Position numbers and translations under genes: made by a program. A model generated the notes under the pieces. It did no database searches, was not told where the DNA came from, and worked only from the letters and a program-made list of their open reading frames with translations. This document shows positions 25,786 to 32,603 of a stretch of 64,000 nt of DNA, piece by piece (position 1 is the stretch's first letter; each line of letters starts with the position of its first letter). This stretch comes from Candidatus Opimibacter skivensis. GTDB lineage: Bacteria > Bacteroidota > Bacteroidia > Chitinophagales > Saprospiraceae. The stretch spans positions 558,001 through 622,000 of the forward strand of contig JADKGY010000001.1 of the NCBI GenBank assembly GCA_016722045.1, written 5' to 3'.

Positions 25786-26174
25786 GTTTGGTTTGGTAAT
25801 AGGTTAAAAAATCAATTGAAATACGGTGCGATTATATATTTGGATTTATATACGAGAGGGGATATAAACTTGGATTTAGGAATTTGAAATTTTTATTAAA
25901 AAGAAAATCCTGATGATCACAAAGCAAGGATTATGCGCCTGGCATTCGGCCATTGGTTCATTTTTTGAACAGGGACAAAGATTGAAATCAGGCTATAAAT
26001 GACTCTTATATAATTGCGGCGAAATATTATATAATTCATTAGTTAGACAAAAAAATAAAAAGTTAGACAGATTTAATTTTATACCCAGGTTTGTATATAC
26101 GTTTAAAAAGGGTACTTGGAGGTAGCATTTTAAAAATTAAAAAACCAAGAAGACTACGAGAAATAATTTATTGT
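25786..26174. other. AT-rich 389-nt spacer upstream of the DUF4331 genes
   Basis: No gene is supported. It contains a direct repeat AGTTAGACA (26041-26049 and 26061-26069) and several AT-rich stretches. It is the promoter region of the DUF4331 pair; I see no clear TAnnTTTG element on the minus strand. Confidence 0.5.
26041..26069. promoter_or_regulatory. Direct repeat AGTTAGACA with 20-nt period (candidate regulator site)
   Basis: Two exact 9-nt copies are separated by 11 nt, so they lie on the same face of the helix two turns apart. This is the geometry of LytTR-type response-regulator sites (two 9-bp direct repeats, ~12-nt gap). It lies ~260 nt before the DUF4331 start. The regulator is not identified. 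Confidence 0.35.
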
Positions 26175-27683
26175 TTACGGCAACTTAAACAGACTAAAAC
26201 TATGATTCTGCCCGATAAGCTCGAGGCCATCGATCGAAGAAGCTGAAGAAATGAGATGTGTGATACCGGAATTTTTCCATTTCGAAATCATTTCGTCGGA
26301 AGGAGATGAAAGTATTTCTGCGGCCTGCAGGGAAAAATCCACACCTGTTTTTTTTGATTCAAGATCATAATCATACACGCTCCCAATTCTTTGATACCAG
26401 TCCTTCAGAAATGTCTCATTATGAATCATAGCTTTATAATCCACATAAAGACTCCTTTTAGAATACCATCTGAAAGCAGTTAAATCAAGGGGAACAATAA
26501 ATACGGCATTATCGGGTGTCATTTGTTTTGCCATTTCACATATTTCAACATCATCCGAATTGTTTGATGACCAGGGAAACATATAATCGGGTTTAGTATC
26601 GAAGAGGCCGGACAATCTATATACACAGACTAAAGTCAAAAGCAGAAGAGGTAACCCAAGCTTCATCCTTCGGCTGAGATTATTGAGAAATTCGATCCTC
26701 TCAATCTGAGCGAATACCGCTACAAAAGCAAATGCTTCCATCCAGATCGTCGTCTTCCACCATTGCGAATAAAGCACTATCGGCATTCTTAATACTTCAA
26801 CTCCAATTTCATATCCGAAACACCCGATGACAATGGTGATAAAAATCCATTTCGTTTTCCCGCTATAAAACAGGATACAAATCATTGCAAATAGTGCACC
26901 TAACAATAAATTAATTGTTCCAAAATAAGATGCAAAAAAATGATGTGATAAACGGAATTCCATAATGTTCATAAAACCCACCGGATCTGTATGGCTCCCA
27001 TTATTTTTTGCCAAAAAATAGTACCAGGGAATACTTGCAACAATGTAGATCAGGATGAAACGCCATGGGAGAGATTTCCAATTTCTTTTTAATGTTTTAT
27101 CAGCAAACAAGACTATAACTGTAAGCAAAAAAATCTGAAGTCCAACCAATGGCTGAAGGTATCCGGCGAGGATCAGTAATAAAGACCACCCAAAATATTT
27201 CTCTCTAAGCCAAAAATAAAAAGCCCATGATGCCAATGCTTTTGCCGGAAGGCTGGGAATAAAAAGATTGTAGTAAAGTTCATTCGATCCCGTCGATGTA
27301 TGAAATCCTAGGGTCAGAATCATACCGATACAAAGCCATTGTAAGACTTTGTTTTTGATAAAGACAGTTGCAATCGATATCCATGCCAGAATAAGAGCAA
27401 TGGTTGAGAGTGCATGCCATATCCAGACTAACCATGGCTGATCATATCCAAGATGCCGAAGTAAAAAGTGAAAAATCGTCCTTTCGTTCGTTCCGCTTGA
27501 TAAATAATGTTGAACATAATGATCCTGACCGTAAGTACCGGGATGATCCTGAGCCCAAAGACAAGGGAGTATTTGTGTTTGGTCTCCCTGGCCGTATTGA
27601 TAGCCCTGATAGACGAGTACTGTACCGTATAAAATGACAGCTGCCAGCAGGTTTGAAAGGAGGTCTTGTTTTGTCAGGGTCAT
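26175..27683 (-). CDS. Polytopic membrane protein, unrecognised (GT-C-like topology)
   Basis: The protein is about 502 residues from ATG 27683 (MTLTKQDLLSNLLAAVILYG). Around ten hydrophobic helices fill residues ~8-380, for example LSTIALILAWISIATVFI, LLLILAGYLQPLVGLQIFLLTVIVLFA and IFITIVIGCFGYEIGVEVL. They are followed by a ~130-residue soluble C-terminal part (DNAVFIVPLDLTAFRWYSKRSLYVDYKAM). The first loop contains acidic residues (QGDQTQIL, QDHPGTYGQDHY). This layout fits GT-C glycosyltransferases, but no diagnostic motif convinces me. A longer frame from 27785 would add an N-terminus encoded by heptamer repeats and is rejected. Confidence 0.6.
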   Translation of the reverse strand: MTLTKQDLLSNLLAAVILYGTVLVYQGYQYGQGDQTQILPCLWAQDHPGTYGQDHYVQHYLSSGTNERTIFHFLLRHLGYDQPWLVWIWHALSTIALILAWISIATVFIKNKVLQWLCIGMILTLGFHTSTGSNELYYNLFIPSLPAKALASWAFYFWLREKYFGWSLLLILAGYLQPLVGLQIFLLTVIVLFADKTLKRNWKSLPWRFILIYIVASIPWYYFLAKNNGSHTDPVGFMNIMEFRLSHHFFASYFGTINLLLGALFAMICILFYSGKTKWIFITIVIGCFGYEIGVEVLRMPIVLYSQWWKTTIWMEAFAFVAVFAQIERIEFLNNLSRRMKLGLPLLLLTLVCVYRLSGLFDTKPDYMFPWSSNNSDDVEICEMAKQMTPDNAVFIVPLDLTAFRWYSKRSLYVDYKAMIHNETFLKDWYQRIGSVYDYDLESKKTGVDFSLQAAEILSSPSDEMISKWKNSGITHLISSASSIDGLELIGQNHSFSLFKLP

Positions 27684-27702
27684 GAATGGCGATAAAAGTA
27701 AT

Positions 27703-27751
27703 GAGCAGAGGGCAGAGGGCAAAGAGCAGGGAGCAGAGGGCAAGGACCAAG
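27703..27751. repeat. Heptamer array, GAGCAGA/GGGCAGA type (7 units)
   Basis: Units are GAGCAGA, GGGCAGA, GGGCAAA, GAGCAGG, GAGCAGA, GGGCAAG, GACCAAG. On the minus strand the repeat reads through as a false N-terminal extension (CSLL/ALCS pattern) of the downstream membrane protein gene. Confidence 0.85.
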
Positions 27752-27887
27752 TAGCGGCAAGAGCAAAGGACAGGGAAGCGAGCATAAAAATTATGATTCG
27801 AATATGGATTCAAATTGGACTCTATAATGTACACTTATTTGGATCTGGAAAAGCATTTGGAGCAACTGTAAATCAATACGTTAGGCC

Positions 27888-27930
27888 ATCGTGGCACGAC
27901 TAGTGGTGGCACGACTAGTCGTGCCACGAT
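27888..27930. repeat. Nested palindrome with ACTAGT centre
   Basis: The 17-nt arm at 27888-27904 is complementary to 27914-27930. In addition 27906-27927 is a perfect 22-bp palindrome, and GTGGCACGACTAGT is directly repeated (27891-27904 and 27906-27919). Two alternative hairpins are therefore possible. It lies 47 nt before the TrmH-family gene. Confidence 0.8.
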
Positions 27931-27976
27931 GTTTCAAACTACGCGAGTCTGTTATTATTCGCTTATTTCGTGCCCG

Positions 27977-28531
27977 ATGAAACAACTTTCAATGGACGAA
28001 CTCCAACGCCCTGCTCTTGAAGAATACAAGTCTTCCAAAAAGATGCCGGTCGTCGTCGTCCTGGACAATATCAGATCTGGATTGAATGTAGGGGCCATTT
28101 TCAGGACGTGTGACGCCTTTTCAGTAGAAGCGATTTATCTCTGTGGCATCACGGTGAAGCCACCTCATACAGAAATATTAAAGACTGCTCTTGGAGCAAC
28201 ATCTTCAGTCAGCTGGTTCTATCACGAAACCACAAAAGAAGCATTGCAAACACTGGCTTCAAAAGGGTACAATCTCATGCCTGTGGAGCAAACTGACCGG
28301 TCAATTCATCTTGAGCAAATGGATATGATCGCTCACTTTCCACTGGCTTTGATTTTTGGAAATGAAATGCGTGGTGTTGATGCAGAAGTACTCTCTATGT
28401 GTACTACAAGTCTTGAAATACCACAGGATGGAATCAAACACTCACTGAATGTGGCAACGTCTGCAGGAATTGTACTTTGGGAATGTTATCGTCAATGTCT
28501 TCTACGCAAAAATTTCTCTTTGATCGAATAA
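27977..28531 (+). CDS. SpoU/TrmH-family RNA 2'-O-methyltransferase
   Basis: The protein has about 184 residues from ATG 27977 (MKQLSMDELQRPALEEYKSS). It shows all three SPOUT knot motifs: NIRSGLNVGAIFRTCDAF (motif 1, catalytic Arg/Asn), FPLALIFGNEMRGV (motif 2) and EIPQDGIKHSLNVATSAGIVLWE (motif 3). The SAM-binding knot is complete. The family methylates ribose in tRNA or rRNA; the target cannot be inferred. A longer frame from 27929 is open but poorly conserved. Its last 40 nt overlap the 3' end of the convergent outer-membrane gene. Confidence 0.9.
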   Translation: MKQLSMDELQRPALEEYKSSKKMPVVVVLDNIRSGLNVGAIFRTCDAFSVEAIYLCGITVKPPHTEILKTALGATSSVSWFYHETTKEALQTLASKGYNLMPVEQTDRSIHLEQMDMIAHFPLALIFGNEMRGVDAEVLSMCTTSLEIPQDGIKHSLNVATSAGIVLWECYRQCLLRKNFSLIE

Positions 28532-29157
28532 GTAATTCGTAGCCCAAAACTATAGTACAAATAATCATCCAGTTTTGCAGATGATCCATCAGCATTTAAT
28601 CCGTCCCAATCAGTAGATGTCAATAAAGTAGCGGAGATCATCGGTGTGATTGTCAACTGTCTTAGAATCCCGATATCAAGTCCTGCAGATCCACCAATTT
28701 TTCCTACAAGGTGTTTACTTTGAATAGGCAATGGTAGATGATCACTAAGCCTGGAATCTACACGTTCGAATTTTTGCTCACTGACTCCAGGTGTCACTTC
28801 TAGAAAAAATCCCTTTTTGAAAAGTTCTCCTTCCTTTGAAAACGTCGGACAATGACAATCACCGGCAAAATCAAATGGATAAATAGCTACTCCCAGATCC
28901 AGATCGACAGCCGTAAATTGACCATCTCCGAACTTTCCACTAAACGTATTCCGGTAGCCAATGCCCGGCCTGAACTCAAGACGTTTCTGCTTTAGCCTGA
29001 AATTATACTCAAGAGAAACATGCTGCCCATCCTGATTGATAAATGCTTTTGAAAGGGCATCAGATTGGCCTAAAGTATAGCGTGCATTTAAGCTAAACTG
29101 GCCCTGGCAAAAGCCCGGTAATGTCGAAATCAACAGAAGTGCAAACCATTTGGCCAT
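28492..29157 (-). CDS. Outer-membrane beta-barrel protein
   Basis: The protein has about 221 residues from ATG 29157. The signal peptide (MAKWFALLLISTLPGFCQG) is cleaved before QFSLNARYTLG. The mature chain alternates hydrophobic and polar residues in strands: VSLEYNFRLKQKRLEFRPGIGYR, FTAVDLDLGVAIYPF, GFFLEVTPGVSEQKF, IGGSAGLDIGILRQLTITPMISATLL and YLYYSFGLRITYSI. This is typical of small Bacteroidota barrels. A longer frame from 29277 would overlap the rimO start and lacks a signal start. It is convergent with and overlaps the TrmH-family gene by 40 nt. Confidence 0.75.
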   Translation of the reverse strand: MAKWFALLLISTLPGFCQGQFSLNARYTLGQSDALSKAFINQDGQHVSLEYNFRLKQKRLEFRPGIGYRNTFSGKFGDGQFTAVDLDLGVAIYPFDFAGDCHCPTFSKEGELFKKGFFLEVTPGVSEQKFERVDSRLSDHLPLPIQSKHLVGKIGGSAGLDIGILRQLTITPMISATLLTSTDWDGLNADGSSAKLDDYLYYSFGLRITYSIKEKFLRRRH

Positions 29158-29267
29158 ATTTTTTTTAACGTCAGGCCTGTTCTGAATAGTATCAGGCTTT
29201 TCCGGCTTTTCCATAGGGTCTTTAATTTCGAATATCTTTGCACTATCTATCATCAGATACAATCCAC

Positions 29268-30587
29268 TTGCGTACAAAATCCATACATCCGAAAAAAGTA
29301 AAAATAATCACACTCGGATGCAGTAAAAATATCGTCGATTCTGAAGTTCTCAAATCTCAGCTCGAAGCTAATCAATTTAATGTCCAGCATGAAACGGACC
29401 GTCATGCGCCTGTCGTCATCATCAATACGTGTGGATTCATAGACCTGGCCAAGGAAGAATCAATCAATACCATCCTTGAATACGCCGATGAAAAAAAACA
29501 AGGTCGCCTCGAAAAATTATACGTCACCGGTTGTCTCTCCCAGCGATACAAAGATGATCTAGAGCAGGAAATCCCCGAAGTGGATGCTTATTTCGGTACG
29601 ATGGAGCTTCCATCCTTGCTCAACACGATGGGCGCTACATACCGGGATGAACTTCTCGGCGAACGAAGCATCGTCACGCCGGCTCATTATGCTTATCTGA
29701 AAATATCTGAGGGATGTAATCGTACCTGTTCCTTTTGTGCTATTCCGCTGATGCGAGGCCAACATGTGTCGAGGACAAAGGAAAGCCTTGTCAAAGAAGC
29801 TACTCATCTTGCGAATCGCGGCGTCAGGGAATTAATACTGATCGCCCAGGAACTCACCTATTATGGCCTTGATCTTTATCAACGAAGAGCATTGCCTGAA
29901 TTACTTGATCAACTATGTCAGGTAAAAGGCATCGAGTGGATTCGTCTTCACTATGCATATCCTCATAAATTTCCTCTGGATATTATTGAAGCGATGAAAC
30001 GTCATCCGCAGATCTGCAATTATCTTGACATGCCATTGCAACATATCAGTGATCCTGTATTGAAAGCGATGCGCAGACAAATCACAAGTGATGAAACGAA
30101 AGAATTGATTGCTAAAATTCGGGACATGCACCCGGAGATTCGTATAAGGACTACATTTTTAGTTGGCTTTCCGGGAGAAACACAGGAAGATCACGAAGCA
30201 CTTTGTCGTTTTGTAGAAGAAACAAAATTTGACAGGGTAGGGGTTTTCGAATATTCACATGAAGAAGGGACAAGGGGGTATGTATTGAATGATGATGTAC
30301 CTGCTCATGTTAAAAAAGAAAGGGCTGAAGAATTAATGGCTATACAGCAATCTATTTCAGCGGCGCACAATACTTCGCTTGTAGGTCGTGAGTTGAAAAT
30401 ATTAATCGACCGAAAAGAAGGTGGCCAATACGTAGGCCGGACAGAATACGATTCTCCTGAAGTGGACAATGAGGTGTGGATTGAATCAACAGACAAAAAA
30501 CTTCAACCCGGAGAATTTGTAATCGCCAAAATCACCCAAGCTTCAGAATATGATCTAACAGGTATGTTTGTAAAAGAATGGAAATGA
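29268..30587 (+). CDS. rimO: Ribosomal protein uS12 methylthiotransferase
   Basis: The protein has about 440 residues. Radical-SAM methylthiotransferase: it adds a methylthio group to Asp of ribosomal protein S12. The N-terminal UPF0004 domain begins KVKIITLGCSKNIVDSE with the first cluster Cys, then NTCGFID and TGCLSQRY carry the other two. The radical SAM core has SEGCNRTCSFCAIP (CxxxCxxC). A TRAM domain (~375-440) ends the protein (ELKILIDRKEGGQYVGRTEYDSPEVDNEVW). TTG 29268 gives MRTKSIHPKKVKIITLG and fits family starts; TTG 29238 is an alternative. Length and motifs are complete. Confidence 0.93.
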   Translation: MRTKSIHPKKVKIITLGCSKNIVDSEVLKSQLEANQFNVQHETDRHAPVVIINTCGFIDLAKEESINTILEYADEKKQGRLEKLYVTGCLSQRYKDDLEQEIPEVDAYFGTMELPSLLNTMGATYRDELLGERSIVTPAHYAYLKISEGCNRTCSFCAIPLMRGQHVSRTKESLVKEATHLANRGVRELILIAQELTYYGLDLYQRRALPELLDQLCQVKGIEWIRLHYAYPHKFPLDIIEAMKRHPQICNYLDMPLQHISDPVLKAMRRQITSDETKELIAKIRDMHPEIRIRTTFLVGFPGETQEDHEALCRFVEETKFDRVGVFEYSHEEGTRGYVLNDDVPAHVKKERAEELMAIQQSISAAHNTSLVGRELKILIDRKEGGQYVGRTEYDSPEVDNEVWIESTDKKLQPGEFVIAKITQASEYDLTGMFVKEWK

Positions 30588-31030
30588 CTGAGGAATCAAG
30601 ACTGATCACCATATTTCAAAAACCGCTCAACCAGGCTGCTCTTGTAGTCGGTATCATGATTGTCTTTAGTCTAATAGACAAGGCCATGCCCCACCAATAT
30701 GAATTACTTGAGGTCAATTCGGGCACGTGGATCATTGGTACGGCTATGATATTTTGTTTCATTATTCTCAATGCTATCGTTGCTTTTCGGACAGACATCA
30801 TATTACCTTATTGGAGCAAGTCGATCTCCTTATTTATCGGACTTCTTGTCGTGACCTATGCCTGGTGCTATTTGTTGTCAGGAAAGCATATTGATGATGC
30901 AGGAGGCTTTAGCTGGCTTTGGATTGTCTTGACCATGTCATACCTTGTATTTTTTGTCATTGCCCGGTCGATGAAACGTATCGTTGATCTGGCCAATGAT
31001 CAGGATAAAAAACTGCGTGGAGAAGAGTAA
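30584..31030 (+). CDS. Small four-helix membrane protein, unrecognised
   Basis: The protein is about 148 residues with four predicted membrane helices: LNQAALVVGIMIVFSLI, GTWIIGTAMIFCFIILNAIVAF, ISLFIGLLVVTYAWCYLL and FSWLWIVLTMSYLVFFVIARS. The soluble end is charged (VDLANDQDKKLRGEE). ATG 30584 overlaps the rimO TGA by 4 nt (ATGA), so the gene is translationally coupled to rimO; an ATG at 30578 would add two residues. The stop TAA (31028-31030) is the first triplet of a heptamer array. No function known to me. Confidence 0.65.
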   Translation: MTEESRLITIFQKPLNQAALVVGIMIVFSLIDKAMPHQYELLEVNSGTWIIGTAMIFCFIILNAIVAFRTDIILPYWSKSISLFIGLLVVTYAWCYLLSGKHIDDAGGFSWLWIVLTMSYLVFFVIARSMKRIVDLANDQDKKLRGEE

Positions 31031-31104
31031 CGATTAACAAATAACGAATAACGAATAACGAGTAACGAGTAACGAGAAAGGAGTAACGAATAACGAATAA
31101 CGAA
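31028..31104. repeat. Heptamer array, TAACGAA/TAACGAG type (11 units)
   Basis: From 31028 the 7-nt units run TAACGAT, TAACAAA, TAACGAA x2, TAACGAG x3, a variant AAAGGAG, then TAACGAA x3. The first triplet is the stop codon of the preceding gene. Confidence 0.92.
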
Positions 31105-31114
31105 TTTCGCAACT

Positions 31115-31131
31115 CCCCCTTTTTCAGGGGG
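31115..31131. repeat. CCCCC/GGGGG hairpin after the heptamer array
   Basis: CCCCC (31115-31119) faces GGGGG (31127-31131) across TTTTTCA, followed by TCGGGGGGGGGT. There is no T tract after it, so a terminator role is uncertain. Confidence 0.5.
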
Positions 31132-31177
31132 TCGGGGGGGGGTAGAACGGGAATAACGAGTATCAATACTAAATCTT

Positions 31178-32587
31178 TTGAAAGAAGATCACGAAAAATT
31201 GCAACGACGCATAAGCATCATTTCTGTTTGGCTGGGTGCGATCGTTTTGTGTACTCCTGCATTTGTCAATACATTCCCATTTCTCTATACAGATACCGGC
31301 ACATATTTGCATTGTGGTTTTCAGGGCGTCACTTCTGATATAAGGCCGATGATCTATGGCCTTTTTATACGGCATATAAGTTTAAAAGAAAGTCTGTGGT
31401 TAGTTGTTTTTGTTCAGGCCTTAATTGTTTCGTGGACAATACATACATTTTATTCTAATTTTTCTCAGCGGGCAGCAGGTATGCGACCATTTGTTGCTAT
31501 TGTTATTTTGACATTGATGACAGGGATTGGAGAAGTGACTGGGATGTTGATGCCTGATTTCCTGACATCGGTTATGCTGCTCATCGGCTGTATTTTTCTT
31601 TTTGGAGGAAAACAACCTTTGTGGAAAAACATACTTATGAGTATCCTTTTCATTTTTGCTGTCGCCAGTCATCATTCCAATGCATATATCCTGATTCTTG
31701 CATTGCTATTTTTTCTTTTTATTAAAATACTATTTTATTTCAGAAAAAAATCTTTTGTATTTCCATTGCGTCGCCTCCTCATTGTCGCAGGTTTTGGTTT
31801 GATGGGATATTTTAGTATCCCGATGCTTCATTATGCATACAGCGGATCATTTTATTGGTCAAGAGTCAAAAATGTATTTATCACTAACCGGGTGAATCAG
31901 ATGGGTTTATTAAAACCTTTTCTGCATGAATATTGTGCCAATCATCAGTATCGATTGTGTGACTCGATTGACAAGATACCGTATGATCTATTATGGAGTC
32001 CGGTGAGCCCAATCCGAAAAACAGGAGGCATGGCTGCTAACGATGAAGAATATGGCCATATGCTGAATGACTTTTTTCATGACGCACATTATGTAAAGAA
32101 ATTTGCAATACGAACGCTGGAAAATGGCATTGTTCAGTTCTTTACGATTGAAGGGCTGGTCATGACTACCGAACGCGAAGAAGGTTATCACTACCAGGTC
32201 TTTGAAGATGAACTTCCGGAATTTATTCCATCGATCAGGAGATCCGTTCAGTTTTCAGGAAAATGGGACAGTCATCCCACGCAGCTTGCACAGCGATTCC
32301 TGGTATATGCCAGTTTTTTATACTTGTTATACTTCTTCTTGTTTAGAAAAACGAAAGACGATGTTACGTCAACACAGTTAAATCTTGTTCGTTTTATCAT
32401 GCTTGCCCTGGTGGCCAATGCGTTTATCTGTGCAGGTATTTCAATGGTGGATGTGCGATTTCAATATAGGGTTGTGTGGATGGTACCGATGTTTGCTATT
32501 ATGATTATGAATGATCAAATTCCTCTATTATGGTCAAGACTAAAGTCACTTTTTACTGCGAATGAAACAATGAATGACAATCCTTAA
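31178..32587 (+). CDS. Polytopic membrane protein, unrecognised
   Basis: This 469-residue protein starts at TTG 31178. About nine hydrophobic helices: IISVWLGAIVLCTPAFVNTF, LWLVVFVQALIVSWTI, FVAIVILTLMTGIG, SVMLLIGCIFLF, AYILILALLFFLFIKILFYF, LLIVAGFGLMGYF, then a ~130-residue extracytoplasmic stretch and two C-terminal helices (FLVYASFLYLLYFFLF, IMLALVANAFICAGISM). The first loop has TDTGTYLHCGFQG, an acidic start as in GT-C type transferases, but no motif is decisive. It lies downstream of the heptamer array and is transcribed like the gene before it. Confidence 0.6.
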   Translation: MKEDHEKLQRRISIISVWLGAIVLCTPAFVNTFPFLYTDTGTYLHCGFQGVTSDIRPMIYGLFIRHISLKESLWLVVFVQALIVSWTIHTFYSNFSQRAAGMRPFVAIVILTLMTGIGEVTGMLMPDFLTSVMLLIGCIFLFGGKQPLWKNILMSILFIFAVASHHSNAYILILALLFFLFIKILFYFRKKSFVFPLRRLLIVAGFGLMGYFSIPMLHYAYSGSFYWSRVKNVFITNRVNQMGLLKPFLHEYCANHQYRLCDSIDKIPYDLLWSPVSPIRKTGGMAANDEEYGHMLNDFFHDAHYVKKFAIRTLENGIVQFFTIEGLVMTTEREEGYHYQVFEDELPEFIPSIRRSVQFSGKWDSHPTQLAQRFLVYASFLYLLYFFLFRKTKDDVTSTQLNLVRFIMLALVANAFICAGISMVDVRFQYRVVWMVPMFAIMIMNDQIPLLWSRLKSLFTANETMNDNP

Positions 32588-32603
32588 CACATTCGGCTAT
32601 TAA

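Noticed and set aside
26175..27785. Start of the membrane protein at 27785
   Set aside because: The extra N-terminus is encoded by the purine heptamer array and has a repetitive CSLL/ALCS pattern; ATG 27683 gives a normal start.
31178..32587. Assignment as a protein mannosyltransferase
   Set aside because: The helix pattern fits GT-C enzymes and an acidic first loop exists, but no diagnostic motif is visible, so it is left unassigned.
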